Source of the DNA: Chryseobacterium arthrosphaerae
Lineage (GTDB): Bacteria > Bacteroidota > Bacteroidia > Flavobacteriales > Weeksellaceae
Assembly (NCBI RefSeq): GCF_001684965.1
Contig: NZ_MAYG01000001.1
Span: 2,480,001 to 2,544,000, forward strand
Direction: 5' to 3'
DNA length: 64,000 nt
In this document: piece by piece, positions 42,042-52,600 of the stretch
Layout: the number at the start of each line of letters is the position of its first letter
Numbering within the stretch: the stretch's first letter is position 1
Position numbers and translations under genes: made by a program
Notes under the pieces: model-generated
Databases searched by the model: none
Seen by the model: the letters and a program-made list of their open reading frames with translations, nothing else
What the model was told of the DNA's origin: nothing

Positions 42042-45000
42042 TTAATGTAAAACTTTTTCCCAAAAAACGGTATCCCCCTCTCTACTAAAAAAATAACCAT
42101 ACTCTCTTGCCCAAAGGGAATTATGTTTAAGATTTTGGTTCATTACCATATTAAATTGTATTCTTACTTCACTCATACCATATTTTCTTGCCATGCTTTC
42201 AGCTCCTTCTGTTAATGCTTTAAATACGGCATTCTTCGGCGCACTATTAGCCCTTACAATACCACTAACCTGTACTTCCATTATATCACCAGTTAGCCAC
42301 CCCATATTTACACTACCATCAAAAACCTGAGTATATTTTCCAACATAACCCAAAAGTTCATTTGTAAAGTGGCAATCATTATGCACTAAAATGCCTTTCT
42401 CAGAAACATAATAATTATGATTACCTTCTACTTCAAAGTTATAGACTTTTACTTTCTCATCCAAGAACTTTATAGATTCTACAGGAGAAGTTTTGCCATC
42501 TAAAGTAGTTAAAAGCATTCCTTGAATAAGGTCTTTGGCTTCCACCCAGTTTCCGTTTACATAGAACGGGTGTTCCGGTGTACAGGTAATTTCAGTTCCG
42601 TTTACAGAGATTTTCACTAATGAAGAAGAAGTATTGCGGGATAGTTCTACTACTTTCTTCAGTTCTTTTTTGCCTGTTTCTTCATTGTAGCTCCAGACAA
42701 GATCTCCCTCTTGTATGTCTTCAATCTTTTTGCTTCCTTTTTCCGTGGCTACTAAAGTACCTTCCCTAAAGCATAATTTTATCAACCCTTTGCTTAAGTT
42801 TCCTAATGGTCTGCAAATAAAACGGCTAAGATTGGCCGCTCTCCAACCCAATGAAATAAGTTCTCCACCTGCAAAAGATGCAGGAAGCTCCAAAAACAAG
42901 AATCGCTCTGCTTCTTCAGTACTTTGTGCTGCCTTACTGTTTTTTACTGCCAGCTGAAAATTGGAAAGGTTTTGTTGGTAATTACGCATAGACTGGTTTG
43001 AGCTTAATCCAAAAAATGCGCTTGTAAGCATGCTGTTTACGCTATCTCCCATGCTGATAATGGCGCTGGAAATTATGCCTGCAAGAGAAAAGCCGCTGCC
43101 TCCGCCACCTCCGCCGCTTAATTCAATTTCATCAACTGCCATTTCATTAGTTTTAGTGTTTTTCCATCCACTATCCACTCTTTGCCACCAGCCTTCTCCG
43201 TCTGTCCATACCTGGCCGATAGAATATCCGTTACTGTTGTTTGGAGGTGTAGATTTTAGCCCCAGAAAATCTATAAACAGAATAGGATTATTGCTGGCAT
43301 AGGAATAGGACTGCAAAGTTGTATCAGCTAATGGATCAATCACTCCAAACCTTCCGATATCAGGCATATAATTTCTAAAGCTATAGTCATACCAGCCTGT
43401 TTCGTCCTGTAACTCATGACCGTTATATCCGTATCGGTAACCTGGATTTCCGGCCATCAGGTTATATCCGTTATGTTTAAGACCAAAAGGATAGTAGTTA
43501 TTTTCTTCAAGAACTTCCATATTGCCGTTCGTATTTTTATAATAACTCAAACGTACATTTCCTAAATGGTCTTTATAGTTGTAAATATATCTGCTATTCT
43601 CAAAATCATAATATCCCTCTGAGGTAGGAACAAACTTTAAAGATACAGGTTGGTCCAGCTTTCCTCCCGTGCTGATCCGTTCATACTGAAAACCATCTAA
43701 ATAATCTGTTATTGAAGAGGTTTCCAGATTTGTTTTTCCAGATCCGTACGTATAAGTCTTACTAAGTTTTACTCCATCTGCACGGTACAAGTATCGGGTG
43801 TTAACATTTACTCTTTCATTTCCCTCAAGTATAAACCGGGGAATATATGTTTTATCAAACGTAATATAATTCGGAAGATCAAGATAATTATACTTTATAT
43901 CAAGAATACCTTTATCTTTCTGGCTTTTCAGATTTCCGTTTTCTTCATAGTACGTCATCACATTAGTATTCGCAGAAGTATCAGGATACCCTCTGTAATC
44001 CATGGAAGAATCAGTAATGGTCAGCAGTCTGTTCCCTGCATAATCATAAGTAAGGTTATCTATTGCTGCGGCTACTGTTTCATTTGCTTTTGCTCCGGTT
44101 CTTTTTAATTTAGTGATATTTCCATTTAAATCATAATCTACTTTTTCATAATATTCCTGTGCAGACGGATTGTCGTCCCTCTGATAAAAACCTGCTAAAA
44201 GCCTATTGGCAGCGTCATAAGTATATCCATACCTTCGTAAATTATCGTTCGGGGTACTTGCTGTTTTCCAATCTACTTCAGCAATATTTCCGTTGTATCT
44301 TGGTTTCACCTGAAGATCAGTATATTCAGCATTTGGAGTTTGCAATCCTTCTACCTGATTATACTTTATCTCATAACCAAACAATTTTCCGTTCAGGTTT
44401 TTAGGATCATTGATCTTCGTCATCCAGCCTCTGATGTTATAAGCATAATCAATATCCTGCACAGAGCCAACCGTGGAAGTTCCGCCCACCTTCTTATTCT
44501 TCACCTGAGAAAGCTCATTATATGTATTCTGAGTCAAAATTTCAACAGGATTACTGTCTACCTGATGTTTATGTGCTAATAATCTGCTTTGGGGATCATA
44601 TTCAAATGTTTCTGTAACAGTTTTTTCAATATCAACATTTGTTCTTTTATGTTTTGTAATTGAACGCTGAGTTACTCCCATAAAGTCAACTTCAGTTTCA
44701 GTTATGGTATATCCTCCTAAATAATTAGCAGAATACACTCCTATACTTCTGCCTTTTGTGTCATAAAAGCTATACATCCTAGTCCATCGGTCATCTTCTA
44801 CATTTTTCACATAAGAAGCAGTAGGTAATGATTTTGTACTGATCGATGAATTTTGTGCATCCTGTGATAATACATCCTGACCTAAAATCTGAGCAGGGAT
44901 AATCATACCTGAAGGAAGTGGCGGATAGGTATCATAATAGTTTAAAGATAATAAGGTTACCCACTTCGTTGAATTGGGATAGGTGGTATCCGGATTATCA

Positions 45001-46085
45001 TAATAGACATCCATGCCTTGTCTTTCAAAAAATGCAGTATTGATTCTATTGACACTGTTTGAACCATATCCGTTGACTATATTTTGTTCCTGAGATCTTT
45101 CCCCTCCTGTAGATACCCCGGTAATAGCCACTCTTCCCAACAGATCATATTTGTTATACAACCATTGTCCTTTCTTCTTTAATTCAGCATCCTGAGTAGC
45201 AACCAATCTATCCTGTTTATCATACACCATATATTCCCAGCCTTTTCCGGGTACTTTCTTTTCTACCAGCCTTCCAAACTCATCATATCTATATTGGTAA
45301 CAAAGACTATTTTGTTTGGTTTCATCAATTATTGTCAAAACCGACGCCAATGGAGGAATAACAAAAGTAAGTTGATTGTATTCATTATATAAGTAATAGG
45401 TATCAAGGTTATGTGCTCCATCATTTTTTCTGATCAGTATAACCTGATTTTTCCCATTTTTATATTCCGTCATTACATTTCCATCTTCATCAGTAACGGA
45501 TGTTTTCATTAAAGAATTAACAGGATAATAAGCCCCGCTAAAGCTTAATTGGGAATCTGTTCTGTTCTCTGCCCACGAAGTGGAGATACCATATTTTTTA
45601 ACTTCACTCGCTGAAGTATTGGTACTGTAACCATATCTTACAGGTTTATCAGACCATGCGTTTCCGACATTGTAGGTTTCCTTTACTCGTGCCAATGGAA
45701 AATTTTCCAAAACCTGTTTAGAATATATTTTTTCTGCACCATAAATTTCAGGGTTGGCCGCATTATTCAGAGGGTTTTCATAGATCGCTCCATTCTGTGT
45801 TCCTGTTTGTGGAACAGGCAAGTATGATTTTGAAATCCTTCCGTCAGCATCATATTCTATATGGCCTACTACATCTTTCTGTGTTGGGGAAGCTTTTACC
45901 CCAACGATTTGCTTAGGCCTTCCCAATCCATCAAAGTACTGGACGGTTTCTGCTTTTTTTATACAATCGGCATCCAGACAGTCCTTTGTATATATATAGT
46001 TTTTTGTATTGGAAGGCGAAATGCTCTGTGCAAATATTTGTCCAAAAGTCATCAAAAAACTTCCGATAAATACTATCTTTTTCAT
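42042..46085 (-). CDS. RHS polymorphic toxin with Hint domain (DUF6443)
   Basis: 1347 aa with signal peptide (19 residues). The N-terminus matches DUF6443 (YIYTKDCLDADCIKKAE, QYFDGLGRPKQIV). The middle 700 residues hold many YD-type repeats. The RHS core is near residues 880-960 (YGYNGHELQDETGWYDYSFR, GRFGVIDPLA, YSYASNNPILFIDFLGL). Residues 1105-1239 are a Hint autoprotease domain (CFREGTLVATEKGSKKIED, TPEHPFYVNGNWVEA, and the junction ILVHNDCH). The last 108 residues are the toxin tip, not recognised. It is the third gene of an operon with T9SS- and DUF5977-type proteins. Confidence 0.9.
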   Translation of the reverse strand: MKKIVFIGSFLMTFGQIFAQSISPSNTKNYIYTKDCLDADCIKKAETVQYFDGLGRPKQIVGVKASPTQKDVVGHIEYDADGRISKSYLPVPQTGTQNGAIYENPLNNAANPEIYGAEKIYSKQVLENFPLARVKETYNVGNAWSDKPVRYGYSTNTSASEVKKYGISTSWAENRTDSQLSFSGAYYPVNSLMKTSVTDEDGNVMTEYKNGKNQVILIRKNDGAHNLDTYYLYNEYNQLTFVIPPLASVLTIIDETKQNSLCYQYRYDEFGRLVEKKVPGKGWEYMVYDKQDRLVATQDAELKKKGQWLYNKYDLLGRVAITGVSTGGERSQEQNIVNGYGSNSVNRINTAFFERQGMDVYYDNPDTTYPNSTKWVTLLSLNYYDTYPPLPSGMIIPAQILGQDVLSQDAQNSSISTKSLPTASYVKNVEDDRWTRMYSFYDTKGRSIGVYSANYLGGYTITETEVDFMGVTQRSITKHKRTNVDIEKTVTETFEYDPQSRLLAHKHQVDSNPVEILTQNTYNELSQVKNKKVGGTSTVGSVQDIDYAYNIRGWMTKINDPKNLNGKLFGYEIKYNQVEGLQTPNAEYTDLQVKPRYNGNIAEVDWKTASTPNDNLRRYGYTYDAANRLLAGFYQRDDNPSAQEYYEKVDYDLNGNITKLKRTGAKANETVAAAIDNLTYDYAGNRLLTITDSSMDYRGYPDTSANTNVMTYYEENGNLKSQKDKGILDIKYNYLDLPNYITFDKTYIPRFILEGNERVNVNTRYLYRADGVKLSKTYTYGSGKTNLETSSITDYLDGFQYERISTGGKLDQPVSLKFVPTSEGYYDFENSRYIYNYKDHLGNVRLSYYKNTNGNMEVLEENNYYPFGLKHNGYNLMAGNPGYRYGYNGHELQDETGWYDYSFRNYMPDIGRFGVIDPLADTTLQSYSYASNNPILFIDFLGLKSTPPNNSNGYSIGQVWTDGEGWWQRVDSGWKNTKTNEMAVDEIELSGGGGGGSGFSLAGIISSAIISMGDSVNSMLTSAFFGLSSNQSMRNYQQNLSNFQLAVKNSKAAQSTEEAERFLFLELPASFAGGELISLGWRAANLSRFICRPLGNLSKGLIKLCFREGTLVATEKGSKKIEDIQEGDLVWSYNEETGKKELKKVVELSRNTSSSLVKISVNGTEITCTPEHPFYVNGNWVEAKDLIQGMLLTTLDGKTSPVESIKFLDEKVKVYNFEVEGNHNYYVSEKGILVHNDCHFTNELLGYVGKYTQVFDGSVNMGWLTGDIMEVQVSGIVRANSAPKNAVFKALTEGAESMARKYGMSEVRIQFNMVMNQNLKHNSLWAREYGYFFSREGDTVFWEKVLH

Positions 46086-46096
46086 GATTTTTCTTT

Positions 46097-49000
46097 TTAA
46101 AAACTAATTGGAAATGTAATATCGAAATTCACTATTGTACCATTAGGCAATGATGATGATCCTGTTGTAAGCTTTGCAAAAATATTTCCATTAGGATAAA
46201 TAGTAATTTTCCAATTTCCATAAGTAAATGTTCTTCCTGCAAAACTCATTGTGCCTGTTATAGCTTCTATACAATTCCCATTTATTTTCCCAACCGTTTG
46301 ACCAATTGCCCAGGAAAGACTGCTATCATAAGGAAAGTTCATCTGTAATCTAAAACTAGATGTATTTGGCATAGTTAGAGATGCACTATTTAATACAGCA
46401 ATATCATATCCCTTAGAAATCGTACATGACAATGGTGTACATCCTGCATTCTGATTAGTGATATTTTGCCCGTTAGCCTGAATGTCCTGTAGTGCCTTTT
46501 GATTGGCATCATCCTGGCTTATTAACGAAAAATATTTCTTGGCAGGAACTAAGTAGGTATATTTATTAGGTAAATATCCTATGGAACAGTTATTAGCAAT
46601 ATACTCATTACCCATTTCGTCATTTGCATAAATCGTAGGAGAATAATGATAATCATATTTTTTTAGAACTTTTCCGTCTTTATCTAAAATTTGAGATATT
46701 CTATGAGAAGGATCATACACATAAATTTCCCTAAACCCATTGGCAGAAGTCTTACTTGTGACTCCAACGATGGGGTCATAGGTATATGTTTCAACCAGAT
46801 AATTCTTTAACGCAATATCTTTTCTCATATTATCAAGAGCAAGAATCAATGCTGCTTCATTAGAGGAATCGTCATCATCAGCATCTGAAGCAGAAACAGC
46901 AGCAGTAACAGAACTAAGATTTGCAATATCGGTATAAGTAGCCCCTACTATTTTAGCTATAGCCTGCGTTTGGTGGTATCCCCAAATAGTAGCAGTTGGA
47001 ATACCATTTTCTGCACTGGTTTCTCTTAAATTGCCTTTATCATCATAGTTGTTAAAAGTGATTTTTTTTGAAGAATTTTGATTTTGAACATTGTATGTTA
47101 ATGCCGATGTTGGATATAATGTAGACGGATTATCTAATTTCACTTCCGATTTGCCCACAACTATTCCGTCATTCTTAACTTCTGTTTCTAAAGGAGTTGA
47201 CACGATATTAGCATTAAGAAGTTTTTGAATGTTTTTTTCGTTAGCATATTTGAAATTACTTTCAATTACCGATCCATCATAAGATATTTGTTTACGGGAA
47301 ATTACATTATTGTATAGGCTTTCGTATTGATTTTCTAATGTATTAGTTAAGAAAACACCGTCTATTTTATCTTTTATTGTTTTAGTTTCTTTTTTTATAA
47401 TGACCTTTTTAATAGGCTGTCCGTCATATTTAATATTGCTGAACGTTAAAATTTCGGGCTGATAAGAGAATTCTGACTCTTGTATAAGATCATTATTATT
47501 TCCATATATTTCTTTTTTCTTCATGAGGCCCGCCCGTGTCAAATATCCGCTAAAGTTTATAAATGAATAAGTCAATCCTGAAAGATTAAATATTTCATCA
47601 GAACTATAAAAAAAATACTTTATATAGGTATGATCTAATTTATTAGTTACTTTAATATTTGAATATCCAATGATTCTATTTGATATGTTTTCTTGAAAAT
47701 AATCGCCCGGAATTCCTAAATCTTCATCAATGCTTTCTCCGCTTGTTATCAGAGGGTCGGAGAATTTATTATATTCATATTCTACCCATTTTGAAGGCAC
47801 CACCGATTCTGCATCATAGTTTTTAATACTTTTTATTCTTAGTCCATACCCCAATTTATTATTGTGCTTTCTTGCTTCTTTGATCCTATAAAATTCCAGT
47901 TTTCCATACCCTCGTCTTGCTCCGGATAAAAAGACTTTTGATCCCGAATATGGAAAAACTCTAATTGACGGGCATGGATAGGTGGACATGGGATTTATAT
48001 AATCATTTGAAAATGAAACACTCCCATCAGGCTGTAACAGATCGTATTGTATTTCATTTGAAACACCTGGCTTTGAAGGAGGATAGGGATATAGAGAATA
48101 TGAATACTTTACATATAGATTTCCTTTATATCCAGATGGTAAATTTAAATCATAATTGATCGAAGGATCATTAGTATCAAAATTGAGGGTATAAACTTTA
48201 TCCAAATCATAATAATCATAACAAGCACCACCAGTACAAAGATCATTGTAAGCAGCATTTCCTTCTGCTATCGAATTGCTTTCAAATTCATATTCAATAC
48301 GCCCCCCTGTCGGTAAATTTATAGTTTTTAAAGAATTTAAATTTGCTGTTTTTGGATTGGTCCCTGATGGTGAGATCAGAACCCCTTCATCCAAGCTACA
48401 GGGATCATAAAAATTAACATATCCAAAAGTATCAACATTCTCTGGAACCCCAAAAATCCTGTTATACTCAAATGTATGCTTACTCACAATATTATTATTT
48501 TTATCAAGATTGTGAAGATAATTCAAAAATGTTCCATCACCCAGGAAAGCATATTGATTAATAATATTATTATTTTTGTCTCTCAGGATTAATTTATCCA
48601 CCTGATACCAATCTGCGTTTCCTTTATTTTGAACTGAGTGCGGAGCAGGATTAAATTTATATTTAAATTCAATGCTTCCATACCCAGTAACATTTATTTT
48701 TTTGATTTTGTTATCTTGTACTGTTCCAATAAATTGACTCACCAATTCTGTTGTAGTTTCATACTCAAACGTGGCAACCTGCTGATTTTTATTATTTGTT
48801 ATTGATGATAGTAAAAAGGCACTATTACCTACTTTGGTATTTGATGGAAGCTCCTGTTGGGTATTTTGGTATCCAAAATGAAACTTATCAATATTGATTT
48901 TATCAAAAAGATATGAATTTCCGTTTTCGTCAATAATGTTGAAGGAAGAAACTTTATTTGTCGTACCACTATTTTTAGTAATGATTATTTTATTATTCGA

Positions 49001-49450
49001 AGGCTGTAGTTCTACAGCAACCAGTTCATTTGAAGCCTGATCTTTTCCAATATAAAATCTACCGGATTTACCCAAAAAGCTATAATAATAAATTTCTGAA
49101 GATGATTCTTTGGTTGTATCTGAACTTAAATAATCATTGACATTCTTCAGGTTATTTTTAAAAATACTTCCCCCATACTGTAAGCTCCAGCCTTTTCCTA
49201 CATCACTAATCATTTTATGGGCAGAAACACCTTCAGCAGAGTAAGAAATTGATATTCCAATATTAATATTTGATAATGCAGGTATATTAAAAAGAGGTAG
49301 ACTTATATCTGGAATTCCATTATGAACATTGACATTAGAATTACTTAGATGATCGTTTTTTTGAAGTTCTATCGGTTCATTCTGCCCCTTATAATTTGCA
49401 TAGAAAAGCATAATCATTGTGATTAAGGCTTTGTATATATAATTTTTCAT
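46097..49450 (-). CDS. RHS-associated large exported protein with DUF5977
   Basis: 1117 aa with signal peptide. The N-terminus resembles the start of SpvB/RHS-type shells (GIPDISLPLFNIPALSNINIG then GISISYSAEGVSAHK). Further beta-rich and YD-like segments follow to about residue 900, then a DUF5977 module (NEMGNEYIANNCSIGYLP, SQDDANQKALQDIQANGQNI) and a C-terminal beta-sandwich. It starts 2 bp after the T9SS protein gene ends and ends 11 bp before the RHS gene, so all three are one transcript. It is probably a structural or carrier part of the RHS toxin shell. Not cytoplasmic. Confidence 0.75.
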   Translation of the reverse strand: MKNYIYKALITMIMLFYANYKGQNEPIELQKNDHLSNSNVNVHNGIPDISLPLFNIPALSNINIGISISYSAEGVSAHKMISDVGKGWSLQYGGSIFKNNLKNVNDYLSSDTTKESSSEIYYYSFLGKSGRFYIGKDQASNELVAVELQPSNNKIIITKNSGTTNKVSSFNIIDENGNSYLFDKINIDKFHFGYQNTQQELPSNTKVGNSAFLLSSITNNKNQQVATFEYETTTELVSQFIGTVQDNKIKKINVTGYGSIEFKYKFNPAPHSVQNKGNADWYQVDKLILRDKNNNIINQYAFLGDGTFLNYLHNLDKNNNIVSKHTFEYNRIFGVPENVDTFGYVNFYDPCSLDEGVLISPSGTNPKTANLNSLKTINLPTGGRIEYEFESNSIAEGNAAYNDLCTGGACYDYYDLDKVYTLNFDTNDPSINYDLNLPSGYKGNLYVKYSYSLYPYPPSKPGVSNEIQYDLLQPDGSVSFSNDYINPMSTYPCPSIRVFPYSGSKVFLSGARRGYGKLEFYRIKEARKHNNKLGYGLRIKSIKNYDAESVVPSKWVEYEYNKFSDPLITSGESIDEDLGIPGDYFQENISNRIIGYSNIKVTNKLDHTYIKYFFYSSDEIFNLSGLTYSFINFSGYLTRAGLMKKKEIYGNNNDLIQESEFSYQPEILTFSNIKYDGQPIKKVIIKKETKTIKDKIDGVFLTNTLENQYESLYNNVISRKQISYDGSVIESNFKYANEKNIQKLLNANIVSTPLETEVKNDGIVVGKSEVKLDNPSTLYPTSALTYNVQNQNSSKKITFNNYDDKGNLRETSAENGIPTATIWGYHQTQAIAKIVGATYTDIANLSSVTAAVSASDADDDDSSNEAALILALDNMRKDIALKNYLVETYTYDPIVGVTSKTSANGFREIYVYDPSHRISQILDKDGKVLKKYDYHYSPTIYANDEMGNEYIANNCSIGYLPNKYTYLVPAKKYFSLISQDDANQKALQDIQANGQNITNQNAGCTPLSCTISKGYDIAVLNSASLTMPNTSSFRLQMNFPYDSSLSWAIGQTVGKINGNCIEAITGTMSFAGRTFTYGNWKITIYPNGNIFAKLTTGSSSLPNGTIVNFDITFPISF

Positions 49451-49452
49451 TG

Positions 49453-51117
49453 TTACTTTTTAATCAATTTGGAATTTGCCGTTTTATTGTTATTCGTTTT
49501 TATCGTCACCAGATAAGCGCCCTGTACAAGGTTCTGTGTATTGATCTTGGTCACATTATTCTTTGTCTTCAGACTCTGAAGCTGCCTTCCGCTCATATCA
49601 TACAACAGAATTTCAGCTTCTTTGAAATCAAAGCCGATTTCTACATAAGTATAATCGGAGACCGGGTTCGGATAAATCCTGATATCCTGTTTTTCGATCA
49701 GCTGACTAACCTGCTTGTCTCCCAGCTTTATAATCTTCCAGTTTTCTTTCCCCAGTTCTTTGGCACTGGTCCCGGCCAGGATTATAGAACCATCCCGGTT
49801 CAGTTTCAAATCTGAAAGTCTTTCTTCTCTCTGTCTTGATTCTCCTGCCACATGTTTTCGCCACTGCTCATTGCCATTCTGATCCAGATACAGCATCCAG
49901 AAGGTTTCATCATCTTTTTCTATCCTGCCTTCAGCCTGAGTGTAGCCACCCAGCAATATTCCTGTTGTAACATCTTGGCTCTTGGTTCTTGATTCCTGGC
50001 TCTTTGTAATCACACTCATTCCCATCAGAACATCTCGGTTCTTGAAGTTGTAGGATTTTTGCCACTGCTCATCACCTCTTTCGTTTAGGGCGATTAACCA
50101 TAAGTCAGTACCTTCTTGGATACCTACTGTTTTGTTTCCCGATCTTTCGGATCTGGATTCGCCACCAATGACATAACCAGTGGATGTCAAGGCTAAAGTT
50201 CTGATATGGTCATCTCCTTTCCCGCCATAGTTCTTTTCCCATTCTACTTTTCCATTCTTGTCCAGTTTTACAATCCAGTAGTCGCCTTCACCGAAGTTGC
50301 TGCTGGCTTTTGGCATCTGGCTAAGGGCTGTAGAGGTGGCAGATGAAAGGTTACGGCTTGCAGTATTTGTAGTTGATGATTTGCTTTCAGAGGTGCTGAT
50401 ACCGGAACCTGAATCACGGAACTCGGAGCTCCTGGAATAAATTCCCAGTAAGGCTCCACCGTCTTTCGTTGGAATCATTTTTTCAACTTCATCCAGACCT
50501 TTTCCGCCTAAAATAAGCTGTGAGAGTTCTTTGCCATCTTTATCAAGTCTTGTGATCCAGACGTCTTTGGAACCGTAGCCTTTGGATGAGTTCTGGACAT
50601 TGCCGGCAACAAAGAATCCTAAATCGGTGGTTTGAATGACTGATCGGGCTTCTTCATCTGAGGAAGTTCCCAATGTTTTCTGCCATAGTTCATCGCCGAA
50701 TTCATTAAGCCTGATCAACCAGATATCGGATCCTCCTCTGGAATTCTCTCTCTTATCGAGTCCTTTCCCAGAATAGGAGGTTCCGGCCAGAAGGAAGCCT
50801 CCGTCCTGGGTGGTAACGGTGGCTGACAGATAGTCATGATTCTTCCCCGAGAAATATTTTTCCCAGACCTGATCTCCCTGCTGGTTGAGTTTTACCAGAT
50901 GGAAATCGTAACCATTATTCTGCTTACTGCCTGAAGCCTGCTGCTTATTGCTTTGAATAGAGCTTCCCGTGATAAGGTATTGCTGATCAATGGTGGTGGT
51001 AACCTGGCTGAGAAAATCCTGGGTGGAAGATTGGATGTCTTTCTGCCATACCACTTCCTGGGCGGATACCCCAAGGATTGTGCATAAGGTAAATGCACCT
51101 GTGTAGAGTTTTTTCAT
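49453..51117 (-). CDS. T9SS-sorted beta-propeller-like protein
   Basis: 554 aa with signal peptide. Residues about 25-460 are seven or more repeats of about 45-60 residues (WLIRLNEFGDELWQKTLG, VAGNVQNSSKG, then WIVKLDKNGKVEWEKNYGG), which together suggest a WD-like propeller. The C-terminus is a type A T9SS sorting domain (IRIYPNPVSDYTYVEIG ... KLIKK). A Ser/Thr-rich linker lies near residue 230-260. It is the first gene of the RHS operon. Likely secreted and attached to the outer membrane via the T9SS; role unknown. Confidence 0.85.
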   Translation of the reverse strand: MKKLYTGAFTLCTILGVSAQEVVWQKDIQSSTQDFLSQVTTTIDQQYLITGSSIQSNKQQASGSKQNNGYDFHLVKLNQQGDQVWEKYFSGKNHDYLSATVTTQDGGFLLAGTSYSGKGLDKRENSRGGSDIWLIRLNEFGDELWQKTLGTSSDEEARSVIQTTDLGFFVAGNVQNSSKGYGSKDVWITRLDKDGKELSQLILGGKGLDEVEKMIPTKDGGALLGIYSRSSEFRDSGSGISTSESKSSTTNTASRNLSSATSTALSQMPKASSNFGEGDYWIVKLDKNGKVEWEKNYGGKGDDHIRTLALTSTGYVIGGESRSERSGNKTVGIQEGTDLWLIALNERGDEQWQKSYNFKNRDVLMGMSVITKSQESRTKSQDVTTGILLGGYTQAEGRIEKDDETFWMLYLDQNGNEQWRKHVAGESRQREERLSDLKLNRDGSIILAGTSAKELGKENWKIIKLGDKQVSQLIEKQDIRIYPNPVSDYTYVEIGFDFKEAEILLYDMSGRQLQSLKTKNNVTKINTQNLVQGAYLVTIKTNNNKTANSKLIKK

Positions 51118-51609
51118 GCTTATGTTTTTTTAAACGGTGAAAATTAATGCTTTCATAAAGTACCGGTCAACATATCAGCTGTAATTGCTCAATATTGATA
51201 CTTAGATAGGTATTTTTATAGAATAATTTTAAATTTCGATCCTATTCTGATGTTTTTAATTCAAAAAAAGATTCTGGTATTTCGATGTAAGAAGTTTGGG
51301 CATATGGATAAAATACCCCGAAAGTATTGGATTATCATGGTTATTTCTGATTGAGTAGCTGGTTTAATAATTTTTTGCAAATTTAATCCTTTTAAATGTT
51401 ATTAAAGTCACATGAATTTGATTTAATATAAAAATCATCAGTTTTCTGCAGGTTTTACATATGAATATCTTTTATTTTAATGACTGAGGCAAAGCTACTC
51501 CTACGTTGCGACAAAACGTGTCGTATTATTTAATCCTTAATGTAAAAAACTAATGTATTACTCCGTACAACAGAAGTAATAAATTCTGTTCTTCAACTGT
51601 TATAACTAT
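51118..51609. other. Intergenic region before RHS operon
   Basis: 492 bp with divergent genes on both sides. On the minus strand TAAATTTG (51378-51385) and TAGCTTTG (51490-51497) match the -7 consensus and could start the RHS operon; neither has a good TTG at 19-20 bp. No coding signal or repeat was seen; AT-rich. Confidence 0.4.
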
Positions 51610-52527
51610 ATGAAAACACTCATCGTATTTTTTATTTTATTCACCAGCATCATTACTGTTTCAGCTCAAGGCAAAGGATCTGAAGGCTTCTATGAGACCT
51701 CAGACCATGTCAGGATAAAGTACAAGGTTTCCGGAACAGGAGAGCCCTGCATTTATATTCCCGGAGGACCGGGACAGGGATATCCGTCATTTGAACTTTT
51801 AGGAGGAAGCAGTCTTGAAAAAAATATGCAGATGATTTATATGGACCAGAGAGGCTCAGGAAAATCCGCAAAGTCTGCAGACTATCATTTGGATACAATG
51901 CTTCAGGATATTGAAGAACTGAGACAACATCTGAAACTGAAAAAAGTATTTCTGCTTGCCCACTCATTTGGGGGAATTATTGCTGTTAATTACGCCAAAA
52001 AATATCCTCAGCATACCAAAGGACTCATCCTCTCCAATATCACCCTTCACTTTCTGAATGATGACTCTGTAAAAGAACAGATTGAATATGGAAACAGCCT
52101 TTTACAACGTAAAAACAAAGCCATTCCTAAAGACAGTCTTTCTGCAGAACTTTCAAAAATAAGCACTGCATTAAGAAAGAAAAGAATCGGATATAAATTC
52201 CTCACAGAGGATGTTGAAACCATTAAAAAGATGGATAAAGTGGATTCTCTCCATCCGCGAATTATTGATTTCGGTATGGCTGTGATTTCAAAGCCTGAAG
52301 AATTTCCGGAATATTATGCTGATTACGCACCAATAACAAAAGACATCAAAGTATCGGTGCTGGTAATTACAGGAAAAAAAGATAAAGCCGTAGGAACCCT
52401 GCACTATAAGACCTTTCAGTTCCCCCATCAGAAAGTGGTAGTTATCGATGGCGGACATCTTTTGTATTATGAGAGAAATAGGGAGTTTGTGAGTGAAATT
52501 GAAAGATTTGTACGTGAAGTAAAATAA
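51610..52527 (+). CDS. Exported alpha/beta hydrolase (proline iminopeptidase-like)
   Basis: 305 aa with signal peptide (about 19 residues). Alpha/beta-hydrolase motifs: [13 protein letters not shown] (oxyanion HGGPG-like loop), [12 protein letters not shown], the nucleophile elbow [11 protein letters not shown], and [12 protein letters not shown] for the catalytic His. The GGPG pattern and DQRGSG block are those of proline iminopeptidases and related hydrolases. Periplasmic. Substrate uncertain. Confidence 0.82.
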   Translation: MKTLIVFFILFTSIITVSAQGKGSEGFYETSDHVRIKYKVSGTGEPCIYIPGGPGQGYPSFELLGGSSLEKNMQMIYMDQRGSGKSAKSADYHLDTMLQDIEELRQHLKLKKVFLLAHSFGGIIAVNYAKKYPQHTKGLILSNITLHFLNDDSVKEQIEYGNSLLQRKNKAIPKDSLSAELSKISTALRKKRIGYKFLTEDVETIKKMDKVDSLHPRIIDFGMAVISKPEEFPEYYADYAPITKDIKVSVLVITGKKDKAVGTLHYKTFQFPHQKVVVIDGGHLLYYERNREFVSEIERFVREVK

Positions 52528-52600
52528 AAAGACAATTATGGTTTTCCGTAATCATAAAACTTCATTTTTTTTTAGTTTTGAACAGTTCTAAACCCATAAA

